Shown here piece after piece: positions 1-9,461 of a stretch of 64,000 bases of DNA (its first letter is position 1; each line of letters opens with the position of its first letter). A program made the translations under genes and the position numbers. The notes beneath the pieces are model-generated. The model ran no database searches and had not been told where the DNA came from. It saw only the letters and a list, made by a program, of their open reading frames with translations. The stretch covers positions 124,001 through 188,000 of the forward strand of contig CAIRXW010000023.1 of NCBI GenBank assembly GCA_903882665.1. The letters run 5' to 3'. The stretch is from an uncultured Chlorobiaceae bacterium. GTDB taxonomy: Bacteria > Bacteroidota > Chlorobiia > Chlorobiales > Chlorobiaceae.

Positions 1-2
1 CG

Positions 3-287
3 CACCTTGATATTGCAGTGGTAGTACTCAGTGTCGCTGAAAAACCGATCGCAGTAATAGTTGTGCAAGGTACCGACCAGAACACCATAACCGTCGTCAA
101 GTGGCATAAAAAAGCTCTTTGCACTGGTGAAGCCTGCCTGTCGGAAAAGGAGAGTGCAAGTTACGCAACAGCTCTGCTGAAGCCAAGCATAATTCCGCAG
201 GAAGGAACCTTTCCTCTATTTCCTGCGGTTTATAGAGAACAAATCGGGCAAATCTCTTTCCTTGACCATTGTTCTTGTGATCATTGA
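3..287 (+). CDS. Possible 3' end of an unrecognised gene (partial)
   Basis: A reading frame is open from the left edge of the window to a stop at 285-287 and encodes about 94 residues. I recognise no family in it. The translation is moderately protein-like, with a hydrophobic N-terminal part (AVVVLSVAEKPIAVIVV) and a cysteine-containing tail, and it stops 9 bases before the 6-phosphogluconolactonase start. That spacing is what a preceding operon gene would show. It could equally be a chance open frame in non-coding DNA, and the true 5' end lies outside the window. Confidence 0.3.
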   Translation, partial: HLDIAVVVLSVAEKPIAVIVVQGTDQNTITVVKWHKKALCTGEACLSEKESASYATALLKPSIIPQEGTFPLFPAVYREQIGQISFLDHCSCDH

Positions 288-296
288 ACCAACCTG

Positions 297-1103
297 ATGA
301 ACCGTACAGATCGAAAATTCTTTTACAGCGGCAGAGAGAGTGAGATAACGGGACATGCCGCTGCGCTGATTATTGCCGAGGCTTATCGTGCTGTGGATGA
401 TCACGGGCGATTTTCACTGGTACTTGCTGGCGGTAACTCTCCGAGGCTCCTCTATAATAAACTTGCACAAGGCATTCCCGCCGCGCTTTTTGAACACTAT
501 GCCCTTGCGGTGCCCTGCCAGAACCCGGGAGACAGACAGAGCATCCATCGCCTTCCACCAAACACATGGCTTTTTCAGGGAGATGAGCGCTGTGTCCCGT
601 TTGACCATCCTGACAGCAATTACCGGATGGTGAAGGATACATTGATACGGCACTCCGGCATTGCTGACGATCACCTTTTCAGAATGACCGCTGAAAAGAA
701 TGATGCAGAAGAGGTTGCCAGAAGTTATGAAATGGCTATCCGCACGTTTTTCTCGGCCGAAGAAAGTTTGTCGCCGCAGGGTTATCCGCTCTTTGACCTT
801 ATTCTGCTTGGCCTTGGCGAAGATGGCCATACCGCATCACTCTTTGCAGAAAACAGAGAGGCACTTCAAGAGCGGAAACGATGGGTGGTTGCAGTCAACG
901 CACCACAGGCAAAGCCTCCGGGAATTCGGCTGACCCTTACCCTGCCGGTCATCAACCATGCCCGGAACGTGCTCTTTTTTACCACTGGACGCGAAAAATG
1001 CCAACTGGCAAAAAAAATCTTTCTTGAAGAGGAGATGAGCGTGCCTGCAAGCCTGGTCAAGCCGGAAAGTGGACGACTATACTGGTTTGCGGCTCAACCG
1101 TAG
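297..1103 (+). CDS. pgl: 6-phosphogluconolactonase
   Basis: This enzyme hydrolyses 6-phosphogluconolactone to 6-phosphogluconate, the second step of the oxidative pentose-phosphate pathway, in the cytosol. The 268-residue length fits the DevB/Pgl family. Visible motifs are [10 protein letters not shown] (residues 41-50, sugar-phosphate loop), GDER (95-98) and [12 protein letters not shown] (from 172). The ATG at 297 lacks a strong ribosome site but gives a full-length N-terminus. The gene converges on zwf, the preceding enzyme of the pathway, and their 3' ends overlap by 10 bases. With zwf and gnd it makes a complete NADPH-producing oxidative branch. Confidence 0.93.
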   Translation: MNRTDRKFFYSGRESEITGHAAALIIAEAYRAVDDHGRFSLVLAGGNSPRLLYNKLAQGIPAALFEHYALAVPCQNPGDRQSIHRLPPNTWLFQGDERCVPFDHPDSNYRMVKDTLIRHSGIADDHLFRMTAEKNDAEEVARSYEMAIRTFFSAEESLSPQGYPLFDLILLGLGEDGHTASLFAENREALQERKRWVVAVNAPQAKPPGIRLTLTLPVINHARNVLFFTTGREKCQLAKKIFLEEEMSVPASLVKPESGRLYWFAAQP

Positions 1104-2530
1104 ATGCACTGCACCGACTCCGGACCCCATGAATGCTCCGGATAGCTTTCCGGCGCTTGCGAGCCAACCGCCTCCCTGATAGCGTCAATAATCGCCCAAG
1201 AGTATTCGACACTGTCCTGGCGGATAAAGTTCATCTGATCACCCGCCATGGCATCAAGCAACAACCGATGATAGGGAGTCACGCCGGACTCGGTAAACGA
1301 GGTCTTGTAATCGAATTTCATGAAAACGGGATCAGTAATGACCGATTCACCCGGACGTTTTGCCCCGAACTTTATGGCGATGGTCTCTTCCGGCTGGATA
1401 CGCAGAATCACCTGGTTAGCAGTATAGCTGCAACTCTCTGCAGGGCCAAAATAGTTCTGGGGAGGACATTTGAAGGTAATGACAATCTCGGTCACCGTTT
1501 CGGCCAGATTTTTTCCCGCTTTGACAAAGAAAGGCACATCCTTCCATCGCCAGTTATCGACAAAAAATTTTATTGCAGCATAGGTTTCAACCGTTGAGTT
1601 TGGCGCAACGTTTTTTTCAGAACGATATCCCTCATACTGGCCGAGAACAACCGCTCCTCCAACGCTCCGGGGAGTAACAAGGCGGATTGATCGGAGAAGC
1701 TTCGCTTTTTCGTCGCGCACCGCATCGGCTGAAAAATCGACCGGCGGCTCCATGGCAACTGATGCAAGAAGCTGCAACGCGTGATTCTGCATGATGTCGC
1801 GCAGCAAACCAGCCTCCTCATAAAAAGCTCCCCGGTCACGGATACCGAACTTTTCGGCAATGGTGATGGTAACATTGGCAATGTTCTGGCGGTTCCACAA
1901 GGGTTCAAAAATCCCGTTGGAAAAACGGAAGACCATGATGTTCTGAACCGTCTCCTTGCCGAGGTAGTGGTCGATCCGAAAAATACGCTCTTCATGGAAA
2001 ACTTCCCCAATGACGGTATTGAGTTCACGCGCCGTCTGCAAGTTACTTCCGTAGGGCTTCTCCACAATGATTTTCCGCCAACTACCCGATGAACCATCCT
2101 TTTCTCCAAGCCCCGCATGGTCAAGATTCCTGACAATGACGGGCGCAAGAGCGGGCGGAGTGGCAAGATAGAAGAGAAGATTGCGACAGGTGGCTGTCTC
2201 GGGGGTACCCTTCATAAGCTCTTTTTGCAGAGCAGGATAGTCCTCTCTCCGGGCAAAGTCAACCCTCACATAAAAGAGCCTTGCTGAAAATGATGCAAAA
2301 GCAGCTTCATCCAGCAAGGTTTCAGGCAATAACGCTGCCATCTTTTCATGTACCTTTGAACGGAACTCTTCGTGAGAGAGAGCGGATCGCCCGACACCGA
2401 TAATGCGGTACTCATCGGGAAGATGGCCCCAAAGGGCAAGCTCATAGAGTGAGGGAAAGAGTTTGCGGGCAGCAAGGTCGCTGTGAGCACCAAAAATAAC
2501 AATGGTGCAATTATCGAGTTTTAGCTGCAT
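1094..2530 (-). CDS. zwf: Glucose-6-phosphate 1-dehydrogenase
   Basis: It oxidises glucose-6-phosphate to 6-phosphogluconolactone with NAD(P)+ and is the entry enzyme of the oxidative pentose-phosphate route. The 478-residue length is typical. The N-terminal Rossmann loop reads [10 protein letters not shown] (residues 14-23) and differs from the common GASGDLA form by His and Ser. The substrate-binding and catalytic segment RIDHYLGKE lies near residue 190, followed by [18 protein letters not shown]. It starts 12 bases downstream of the gnd stop on the same strand, so gnd-zwf is probably one transcript. Its 3' end overlaps pgl, which is read from the other strand. Confidence 0.95.
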   Translation of the reverse strand: MQLKLDNCTIVIFGAHSDLAARKLFPSLYELALWGHLPDEYRIIGVGRSALSHEEFRSKVHEKMAALLPETLLDEAAFASFSARLFYVRVDFARREDYPALQKELMKGTPETATCRNLLFYLATPPALAPVIVRNLDHAGLGEKDGSSGSWRKIIVEKPYGSNLQTARELNTVIGEVFHEERIFRIDHYLGKETVQNIMVFRFSNGIFEPLWNRQNIANVTITIAEKFGIRDRGAFYEEAGLLRDIMQNHALQLLASVAMEPPVDFSADAVRDEKAKLLRSIRLVTPRSVGGAVVLGQYEGYRSEKNVAPNSTVETYAAIKFFVDNWRWKDVPFFVKAGKNLAETVTEIVITFKCPPQNYFGPAESCSYTANQVILRIQPEETIAIKFGAKRPGESVITDPVFMKFDYKTSFTESGVTPYHRLLLDAMAGDQMNFIRQDSVEYSWAIIDAIREAVGSQAPESYPEHSWGPESVQCIYG

Positions 2531-2542
2531 GTTATTGCCCGG

Positions 2543-3442
2543 TTATGGTTTGTCGATGAAGGCGTGTCCTCCGAACTCGTGTCGCAGGGCTGCAACCGCC
2601 CTGTCAGAAAAATTTTCGTCGGAACGTGAACGGTAACGACTGAAGAGGGAGGCTGCAATCACCGGAATCGAAACCTCATGCTCAAGGGCGGCCTCGACCG
2701 TCCAGCGCCCCTCTCCTGAATCGGCAATTGAGCCTTTGAGATATCCAAGCTTTGGATCCTTCTGCAGCGCACTCTCCATCAGCTCCATCAGCCAGCCACG
2801 GATTACCGAGCCATGGGCCCAGACCCGGGAGAGCGCTTCAAGATCAAAATCATAGCCACTTGCATCAAGCAGGTTGAACCCTTCGCCGATTGCCTGCATC
2901 ATGCCATATTCAATACCGTTATGCACCATTTTTGCAAAGTGGCCAGATCCGGAACGGCCCATATAACCATACCCCTTTTCCACGCAGAGATCCACCAGCA
3001 AGGGTTCAATAATATCATAGACCGCCTTTTCGCCACCAACCATGATGCATGCACCATGCCGAGCCCCTTCAAGACCACCGCTTGTGCCCGCATCAAGAAA
3101 GCTTATCCCCTCTTCGCGAAGGCGAGCCGCCCGCCGTTCGGAATCCTTGTAGTGTGAATTCCCGCCATCGACAATGATATCGCCCCGTTCAAGCAGGGGT
3201 GCAAGCAGCTCAATCGTACTGTCTACCGGGGCACCGGCAGGCACCATCAACCAGATCAAACGAGGGGAGTTGAGCCTACCGGCAAGCTCCTGCAGGGAAC
3301 CGGCAGCAACAGCCCCTTTTGCCGCCAGGGCAGCAACGGCCTCCCTGGCAAGATCATAAACCACAAGATCATGGCGGCACTCAAGCAGATGCTCCGCCAT
3401 ATTGAACCCCATTTTTCCCAATCCAACAATCCCTGCTTTCAT
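2543..3442 (-). CDS. gnd: 6-phosphogluconate dehydrogenase, short decarboxylating form
   Basis: It converts 6-phosphogluconate to ribulose-5-phosphate and CO2. At 299 residues it belongs to the short GndA/YqeC-like class rather than the 470-residue form. The Rossmann loop GLGKMG is at residues 7-12. DGGNSHYKDSERR and GTSGGLEGARHG follow, and GHFAKMVHNGIEYGMMQ carries the catalytic lysine. It is the first gene of the gnd-zwf pair. The short class often prefers NAD+, but the sequence alone does not settle the cofactor. Confidence 0.92.
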   Translation of the reverse strand: MKAGIVGLGKMGFNMAEHLLECRHDLVVYDLAREAVAALAAKGAVAAGSLQELAGRLNSPRLIWLMVPAGAPVDSTIELLAPLLERGDIIVDGGNSHYKDSERRAARLREEGISFLDAGTSGGLEGARHGACIMVGGEKAVYDIIEPLLVDLCVEKGYGYMGRSGSGHFAKMVHNGIEYGMMQAIGEGFNLLDASGYDFDLEALSRVWAHGSVIRGWLMELMESALQKDPKLGYLKGSIADSGEGRWTVEAALEHEVSIPVIAASLFSRYRSRSDENFSDRAVAALRHEFGGHAFIDKP

Positions 3443-3483
3443 AACGCTCCATCAATAGTATCCACAAAAAAAATCCAACATAT

Positions 3484-4659
3484 TCACCCCTCTGCAGCAC
3501 TCAGTACTCCGTCCTCACTCCTGCTTTTCGAACGATCAACCAGCTTCTGGTAGCGGCCGATCACGAAGCCATTGACTGAAGACCATGACTGTGTCTCCGC
3601 ATAGGCAAGTCCGCCAGCTTTCATTTCCCGATAGATGAGGGAGTCGTCAAGCAATTCAAGACACCGGGCATAAAAATCACAAACCCTTCCTTGATGAGCA
3701 ACAACTCCGCCTGTCGAACGGTCAGCAATATCACGGCAACCACCAACATCAGAAACGACAACAGGAAGACCTGAGGCAAGGGCTTCAAGCGCAACATTGC
3801 AGAAAGCCTCGGTCGTTGAGGGAAAAAGAAAAATATCTCCGGATGCATAGGCTTCAGGCAACTTCTCCCCGGTAAGATAGCCGGTAAAGACAGCTTCAGG
3901 CATTCTTCTCCTCATCGCCTCCTCTTCGGGACCGGAGCCGATCATGACAAAGCGCACCCGGTCGGCATATTGGCCCTGCATAAAGCGGTCGTAAACACGC
4001 ATGACAACCTCAATATCCTTGTAAAGCACAAAACGTCCGGCATAGACAATAACGCTCCGGCCTGCTGCATTCCAGGCTGAACGAAGTTTTTCGGATCGGC
4101 GGAGTGGATTAAAAAGCTCCCTGTCAACTCCCCTTGACCAGATCTCAATATTTTGAATAGCATACCCGGCCAGTTTAGACCGGACACCCTCATTCGGTGC
4201 CAGAACAATATCGCAGTTGTTGTAAAACCAGGTCAAATATTTCCAGGCATATTTTACAGCAAACCCGAGATGGTAATAACTGAAATAAGAGGGAAAATCA
4301 GTGTGAAATGCGGAGACAACCGGAATATTTTTTCTTCTGGCATGAAGAAGAAACGCCCTGCCGATGATATCAGGTGTCGAAATATGCACCATATCGGGCG
4401 CAAACGCCTCGAGCTGCAAACGTGTTTCATCCGTAAAAAAACCCAGTTTGTAGTCAGGATAAAGCGGAATCGGCACAGAGGGCATACGATGGACACACAA
4501 ACCGTTATGGTTATCCCCGCTTGAAACATCAGGAGACCATACAGCCACCTCATGACCGTTTTTGCGGAATGACGCGACCAGTTGATAGATGGATTTTACG
4601 GCACCGTCCTTGTCCCTGACATAAGTCCCCGAGTATAAGGCTATCTTCATAAGAGACAA
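3484..4659 (-). CDS. Glycosyltransferase family 4 (GT-B fold)
   Basis: A 391-residue two-domain GT-B glycosyltransferase. The N-terminal domain shows the acceptor-side glycine/aspartate loop (YVRDKDGAVKSIYQL, residues 13-27). The C-terminal domain carries VIVYAGRFVLYKD, and then PSTTEAFCNVALEALASGLPVV, the E-x7-E nucleotide-sugar motif. The family includes alpha-mannosyl and glucosyl transferases acting on lipid or polysaccharide acceptors; donor and acceptor cannot be told here. Starts at 4659 and 4650 (third codon later) are both possible. It is separated from gnd by 41 bases and may be cotranscribed with it. Confidence 0.85.
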   Translation of the reverse strand: MSLMKIALYSGTYVRDKDGAVKSIYQLVASFRKNGHEVAVWSPDVSSGDNHNGLCVHRMPSVPIPLYPDYKLGFFTDETRLQLEAFAPDMVHISTPDIIGRAFLLHARRKNIPVVSAFHTDFPSYFSYYHLGFAVKYAWKYLTWFYNNCDIVLAPNEGVRSKLAGYAIQNIEIWSRGVDRELFNPLRRSEKLRSAWNAAGRSVIVYAGRFVLYKDIEVVMRVYDRFMQGQYADRVRFVMIGSGPEEEAMRRRMPEAVFTGYLTGEKLPEAYASGDIFLFPSTTEAFCNVALEALASGLPVVVSDVGGCRDIADRSTGGVVAHQGRVCDFYARCLELLDDSLIYREMKAGGLAYAETQSWSSVNGFVIGRYQKLVDRSKSRSEDGVLSAAEG

Positions 4660-4784
4660 AATATAAAGGCCATATCGATTCAGCTTCCCTGCTGACGATA
4701 TCTTGAAAAAATTCCCGGTCTGTCAGCAAGCCTGAACCAAAGGTAACATTTCCCCGGAAAAATCCATCACTCACCATAATTCAA

Positions 4785-5255
4785 TCACTTCACCGGCAGG
4801 GAGAGTTTCGCCACTTTCGGTTGAACCAGTCTCTTGTAACTTTCGTAGGAGAGGCGCAGCAGCTCTGTATGGGCTCCGGCATTGAAGGCGATTTCATCAT
4901 CATCTTCAAGCTCTTCCGATACATAGACTGCCATACCATAAAGGTTGCCGAAAGGAGGCATGGCACCGATCTCGCACTCAGGAAAGAGTCCGGAAAATTC
5001 TCTCTCTCCGGCAAGCTCCACCTTACCCGCACCGGTCAGTTCACGTAAAAGCTCAAAGTCGAGCTGACGGGAAGCAGGCAAAACAACCATGGCCAATTTT
5101 CCGTCAAGAGTGACAATGACCGTTTTTGCCAGCTCTTTTCCCGGAACATGAGCGGCTGCAGCTATCTCCTGGGCAGTATAGGCCGGAGAGTGGCTGACAA
5201 CAAAATACCTGACATCGTGGCTGTCAAGAAACTCCCTCAATTTGCGAATAGGCAT
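4785..5255 (-). CDS. YbaK/ProX-type aminoacyl-tRNA deacylase domain protein
   Basis: A 156-residue single-domain protein of the YbaK/prolyl-tRNA-editing family, which hydrolyses mischarged aminoacyl-tRNAs. The N-terminus HSPAYTAQEIAAAAHVPG and the following lysine in GKELAKTVIV, the expected active-site lysine, are clear, as is GAMPPFGNLYGM. The ATG at 5255 is chosen over the frame's upstream start because GGGAGG lies a few bases before it and family homology begins with MPIRKLREFL. It is not fused to a prolyl-tRNA synthetase. Substrate specificity cannot be assigned. Confidence 0.85.
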   Translation of the reverse strand: MPIRKLREFLDSHDVRYFVVSHSPAYTAQEIAAAAHVPGKELAKTVIVTLDGKLAMVVLPASRQLDFELLRELTGAGKVELAGEREFSGLFPECEIGAMPPFGNLYGMAVYVSEELEDDDEIAFNAGAHTELLRLSYESYKRLVQPKVAKLSLPVK

Positions 5256-5387
5256 ACAACCTCCCTTTGTTAAACAGTGACAAGATGTCAACAACAAGCT
5301 AAAGCAACTCACCACCGGGACCTGGCTCTCAGACAAGCTCCACACCCTGAACGTCAGCGGTGTAATTATTCCCAATAAAATAACATA

Positions 5388-6176
5388 TTACTGCAATTCG
5401 ACCAAGCCGGATAACGGCCTCTTTCCTTCAACCCATGCTTTCAGCGCAGGAAGGGCCGACCGATAGCCTGCCTCCATAATATCAGGAATCTGGGCGGTAT
5501 CGATCAGGGTGAATTCCGAAAGATCGGGTGAAATAGAGAGATCTGCTACATCTATTTGCAATGCCGTCATATTGGTGATGGTGCTGTAGAAGGCATTCAG
5601 CAGAAGGTCGATAATATTTGCAGGCTTTTTGAAGACACGGCGGGCCAGAAGATCGACACAGACAATCGACTCGGCGCCGCTTTCAACGAGCGGAGAAACC
5701 GGCACATTTTCCATGAGCACACCGTCAACAAGCAGTGAACCCGCCCACTCGACCGGTTTGAAAAGACCTGGAATGCAACTGCTTGCCATCACGGCAAGAG
5801 CGACGTCCCCTTTGGTAAAAACAACTTTTTTTCCTGTACCGATATCGGTAGCAACTATTGAAAGCGGAATAAAGGCATCTTCAATAGTTTTATCGCCCAA
5901 CAGACTGCATACAATATCGCCCATTTTTTTGTTTGACAGAAGGCCGTATTGCGAAAGTGCCAGGCTGGTCATATCAAGCCAGTCGAGGTCGAAAACAATA
6001 TCGCGAATCTCCTGCCAGCTTTTGCCGAAAGCATGGAGCGATGCAATAAAAGCGCCAATGCTGGTGCCACTGATCATCGAGACCGTGATATCCAGTTCAG
6101 TCAGCGCCCTGAGTACTCCTACATGAGCAGCACCGAGCACGGCCCCTCCCCCAAGCGCAAGAGCTGTTTTTTTCAT
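5388..6176 (-). CDS. Patatin-like phospholipase (RssA/YlbK family)
   Basis: A 262-residue serine lipid hydrolase with a Ser-Asp dyad. The oxyanion-hole glycines are at the N-terminus ([16 protein letters not shown]), the nucleophile elbow is GTSIG (Ser39), and the catalytic Asp sits in [13 protein letters not shown]. Length and motif order match the bacterial RssA/YlbK proteins, usually cytoplasmic or loosely membrane associated. It has no signal peptide. A 211-base gap containing no other gene separates the start of this gene from the end of the aldehyde dehydrogenase when both are read on the minus strand, apart from a short 53-base spacer next to 6230. Confidence 0.88.
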   Translation of the reverse strand: MKKTALALGGGAVLGAAHVGVLRALTELDITVSMISGTSIGAFIASLHAFGKSWQEIRDIVFDLDWLDMTSLALSQYGLLSNKKMGDIVCSLLGDKTIEDAFIPLSIVATDIGTGKKVVFTKGDVALAVMASSCIPGLFKPVEWAGSLLVDGVLMENVPVSPLVESGAESIVCVDLLARRVFKKPANIIDLLLNAFYSTITNMTALQIDVADLSISPDLSEFTLIDTAQIPDIMEAGYRSALPALKAWVEGKRPLSGLVELQ

Positions 6177-6229
6177 TCTGAATCACATAATAAAGGGTTC
6201 CCGGACGGTACGGCCGGAGAGTGATAACT

Positions 6230-7657
6230 TCACTGGAAAAAGGTGACAAGAGGTTTGAGCAGCCTGAACTTCCACCAACTGTAGGGAGGATAGCGCAAAG
6301 CGGGATCGGGAGAACATGAGCGGCAGAGAACGCTCCGCTGAAAAGAGAAGGTTTCAAACCCCGCCCGGCCATGACAGACGCCAAATCCACTGTTACCGAG
6401 CCCGCCAAAAGGAAGACGGTGAAGAGCAGCCTGAAAAAAGAGGTCGTTGATGCAGACGCCACCTGAACGGGAGTGAGCTACAACCCGCTTCTGTACTTCC
6501 CGATCAGAAGAAAAAAGATAGATCGCAAGGGGCTCAGCTATGCTACGGATGAGATCAAGTGCATCTGAAAGCTCCGCATAGGCAATGACCGGCAAAAGGG
6601 GGCCGAAAATCTCTGACTGCATGAGTGGAGAGGCTGGCGTCACTCCCCGGAGAATGGTGGGTGAGATGTAACACTCACCCTGATCGCTCTCCCCACCGCT
6701 CCAGAGTGAAGAGCCGTCAAGAAGCTTTTTGAGTCGATGGAAGTGATCGCTGTTGACAATGCGGGGATAATCGGGACTCAAACGGGGATCGTCACCATAA
6801 AAGTCGGTAATCGCCACCTGCATATAATGAAGCAGCTCCTCCTCACGATGCTCATGCACCAGAACATAATCAGGCGCAAGGCATGTCTGGCCCGCATTCA
6901 AAAACTTGGCCCAGACAATCCTGCGCGCCGTCACCCTGACGTCACAGCTCTCATCAACAATACAGGGAGATTTCCCTCCAAGTTCAAGCGTCAACGGAGT
7001 AAGATGACGGGCAGCGGCAAGCATCACCTCCCGGCCAATCGCAGGGCTGCCCGTAAAGAAAATATAGCCGAACCGTTCAGCAAGCAGAGCCTTGCTCGCT
7101 TCCACTCCTCCCTCAACCACCCTGATCGCACTCTGGTCAAGATAGTGGTCCACCCCTTCGGCAATAAGTGCCGAGCTGCTGGGCGCATGTTCCGAGGGTT
7201 TGACCACCGCACAGTTTCCGGCAGCAATGGCGCTGATGAGAGGTACAAGAGAGAGATTGAAGGGATAGTTCCACGCCCCGATGATGAGCACAACGCCATA
7301 GGGTTCAGGAGAGTAAGAGGCTCTTGCTGGCTGATAGATGAGCGGGACGGAGACCCGGCGGGGCTTCATCCATGAGGCGAGGTGCTTCAGGGCAAAACGG
7401 ATTTCGCCACGAAGGTATCCCGTTTCAGTCAAAAAGGTCTCTGCCGCAGACTTCCTGAAATCGTGATGAACGGCGGCAGCAATATCTCGTTCGCGCTCAA
7501 TGAGGAATCTCTGAAGCGCAAGAAGTTGCGAAATCCTCCACGACAGATCGCGGGTTATGCCGCTCTCAAAGGTCTCCCGCAAGAGCGCCAACTCCGAAAA
7601 CCGCTGATCATTCTGCATAAAAGGAAGAGATGGCAAAACATTATCGCTGAACTTCAC
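6230..7657 (-). CDS. Aldehyde dehydrogenase, class-3-like
   Basis: A 475-residue NAD(P)-dependent aldehyde dehydrogenase. It has the Rossmann segment IIGAWNYPFNLSLVPLI, the KPSEHAPSSS cofactor motif, the general-base motif ELGGKSPCIVD and the nucleophile segment FLNAGQTCLAPDYVL. It most resembles the class-3 fatty or aromatic aldehyde dehydrogenases, which lack a long N-terminal arm and have a hydrophobic tail (LLKPLVTFF here). The start at 7657 is GTG. An ATG at 7618 is an alternative and would remove 13 residues. Its physiological aldehyde is unknown, though detoxification of lipid aldehydes is plausible. Confidence 0.92.
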   Translation of the reverse strand: MKFSDNVLPSLPFMQNDQRFSELALLRETFESGITRDLSWRISQLLALQRFLIERERDIAAAVHHDFRKSAAETFLTETGYLRGEIRFALKHLASWMKPRRVSVPLIYQPARASYSPEPYGVVLIIGAWNYPFNLSLVPLISAIAAGNCAVVKPSEHAPSSSALIAEGVDHYLDQSAIRVVEGGVEASKALLAERFGYIFFTGSPAIGREVMLAAARHLTPLTLELGGKSPCIVDESCDVRVTARRIVWAKFLNAGQTCLAPDYVLVHEHREEELLHYMQVAITDFYGDDPRLSPDYPRIVNSDHFHRLKKLLDGSSLWSGGESDQGECYISPTILRGVTPASPLMQSEIFGPLLPVIAYAELSDALDLIRSIAEPLAIYLFSSDREVQKRVVAHSRSGGVCINDLFFQAALHRLPFGGLGNSGFGVCHGRAGFETFSFQRSVLCRSCSPDPALRYPPYSWWKFRLLKPLVTFFQ

Positions 7658-7820
7658 CGGGCCCCAAGGAAAAGAGAGTAAAAGACAATGTAACGAAAAA
7701 GCGCTTCAGCCGTGCCGGCAACCCGCTCATCATCCCCGATTTTTTGCCAGAGCACAATCAGTTCACTACATTACTCTTTAAAATTGCGCTTTTGCAAAAA
7801 CAGTTACCCATATTTCACCA

Positions 7821-8582
7821 ATGATGGAATGGATTACGCAGCCTGAAGCCTGGATTGCTTTGGCAACATTGACTGCTCTCGAAATTGTTCTCGGCATCGA
7901 CAACATTATCTTTCTCTCCATCATCGTCGGGCGGCTGCCGGAACAGCAGCGAGGCAAGGGACGAATTATCGGACTTGGTCTCGCCATGCTGACCAGAATC
8001 GCCCTCCTGCTCTCAATAACCTGGGTTATGGGACTTACCGGCGGCCTCTTTACCCTGCTTGATCATGCGGTTTCAGGACGCGACCTGATTCTGATTGGCG
8101 GAGGACTTTTCCTGCTTGCAAAAAGCACACAGGAGATCCATCAAAGCCTTGAAGGAAGTGAAGAAGAGACAAAAAAAAGCGGCTCAGCCAGCACTTTTGC
8201 CGTCACCATGTTACAGATTGCCATTATCGATATTGTGTTTTCACTTGATTCGGTCATTACGGCCGTCGGGCTTGCCAAAGATGTTGAAGTGATGATTATC
8301 GCAATCATGATCTCGATCGGCATTATGATGCTGGCCGCCAAATCGATCAGCGATTTTGTTGAAGCACACCCGACCATCAAGATGCTTGCCCTGAGTTTTC
8401 TCATTCTTGTCGGAGTGACCCTGCTTGCCGAAGGGGCCGGTTTTGAAATTCCGAGAGGATACATCTATTTTGCCATGGCTTTTTCCATCTCGGTTGAAAT
8501 GCTGAACATTCGTCTGCGCAAAAAAGCCGCGAAGCCGGTCCGTCTCCATCCAACCATGAATATTGATGGCGATGGCGCCTGA
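7821..8582 (+). CDS. TerC-family integral membrane protein
   Basis: A 253-residue polytopic membrane protein with about seven hydrophobic segments. The family acidic motifs lie within membrane helices: EIVLGIDNIIFLSI near residue 20 and IIDIVFSLDSVITAVG near 140. A short charged loop (EGSEEETKKSG) separates the two repeats. TerC/YgdQ-type proteins have been linked to metal-ion, mainly manganese, export and to tellurite resistance. The sequence supports a transporter role but not a specific ion. It stands alone, divergent from the aldehyde dehydrogenase gene. Confidence 0.88.
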   Translation: MMEWITQPEAWIALATLTALEIVLGIDNIIFLSIIVGRLPEQQRGKGRIIGLGLAMLTRIALLLSITWVMGLTGGLFTLLDHAVSGRDLILIGGGLFLLAKSTQEIHQSLEGSEEETKKSGSASTFAVTMLQIAIIDIVFSLDSVITAVGLAKDVEVMIIAIMISIGIMMLAAKSISDFVEAHPTIKMLALSFLILVGVTLLAEGAGFEIPRGYIYFAMAFSISVEMLNIRLRKKAAKPVRLHPTMNIDGDGA

Positions 8583-8645
8583 AAAGAGAAAACTGCAAAA
8601 CAAAAGGGAATCCTGAAATAACCTCGGGTGGCGAAGCCTCCGTAT

Positions 8646-9461
8646 TCATGAGAGTGCCAGGCGCTCCAGCAGAATGGCGGCGGAGACGGATGCGTTAAGC
8701 GATTCAACCCGCACGCTTGTGCCGCCGTGGGGAATGCGCACCAACCGGTCGGCCAGCGCTCTGACTGGTTCACTGATACCGTTGGCTTCATTGCCGATCA
8801 CCAGCACCTGTTTTTCAGGCCAGGAGCTGAACTCCCGGAAATCCTTGCCCTCAAGCGATGAACAGACAATGGAATAACCCAGCTTCTTAAGCCGCCGGAG
8901 TTCAAGATCAAGACGATCAACACCGTAATGACGGATTGCATAGATGCTTCCTGCGCATGAACGGACGGCCTTCGGATTGTATCGGTCGGCTGTACCGGAA
9001 CTGCAAATCATGGCATCAGCTCCGAACCAGACCGCTGTTCTCAGTATGGTACCCACATTGCCAGGATCCTGAACATCATCGAGCGCAACCATGAATGATC
9101 TTCCCGACTTTACCAAACCAGCCTCTGCGGCAGGCTCAACCGGGCGCAGAGGCTGGCGGAAAACGCCGAATATCCCCTGCGATGTTGCGGTTTCGGTAAG
9201 CTGTGAGCACTCTTTTTCTCCTAATGAAAAAAGCTTTCCTTTCCAGGCCTGGGCAAAGCGTGCTGCCTCGGCTTCCCCCTCCCTGACGAGCAGCGCAACA
9301 AGCATCTCAGGATCGGGCAGGTTCAGGCAAAGCTCCCGGACTGTACGAAGCCCTTCGGCAAGAAAGAGCCCCTCCTGATCCCTGAACTTTTTCTGATGAA
9401 GTCTGGTGTAATGCTTGAGCTTCGCCTTGCTCAACAAGGGTGCGATTTCAACAGGCTTCAT
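8646..9461 (-). CDS. SpoU/TrmH-family 2'-O-ribose RNA methyltransferase
   Basis: A 271-residue SPOUT methyltransferase. Residues 1-100 form an RNA-binding L7Ae-like domain (KAKLKHYTRLHQKKFRDQEG). The knotted SAM domain shows the three family motifs: DDVQDPGNVGTILRTA, VLVIGNEANGIS and VRIPHGGTSVRVESLNASV. It modifies a ribose in rRNA or tRNA (RlmB- or TsnR-like), but the exact nucleotide cannot be deduced. Its start overlaps the stop of the upstream membrane-protein gene by four bases (ATGA type), so the two are translationally coupled. Confidence 0.9.
   Translation of the reverse strand: MKPVEIAPLLSKAKLKHYTRLHQKKFRDQEGLFLAEGLRTVRELCLNLPDPEMLVALLVREGEAEAARFAQAWKGKLFSLGEKECSQLTETATSQGIFGVFRQPLRPVEPAAEAGLVKSGRSFMVALDDVQDPGNVGTILRTAVWFGADAMICSSGTADRYNPKAVRSCAGSIYAIRHYGVDRLDLELRRLKKLGYSIVCSSLEGKDFREFSSWPEKQVLVIGNEANGISEPVRALADRLVRIPHGGTSVRVESLNASVSAAILLERLALS

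Noticed and set aside
4550-4777. A 75-codon frame overlapping the start of the glycosyltransferase
   Set aside because: It overlaps the well-supported glycosyltransferase N-terminus and has no family features.
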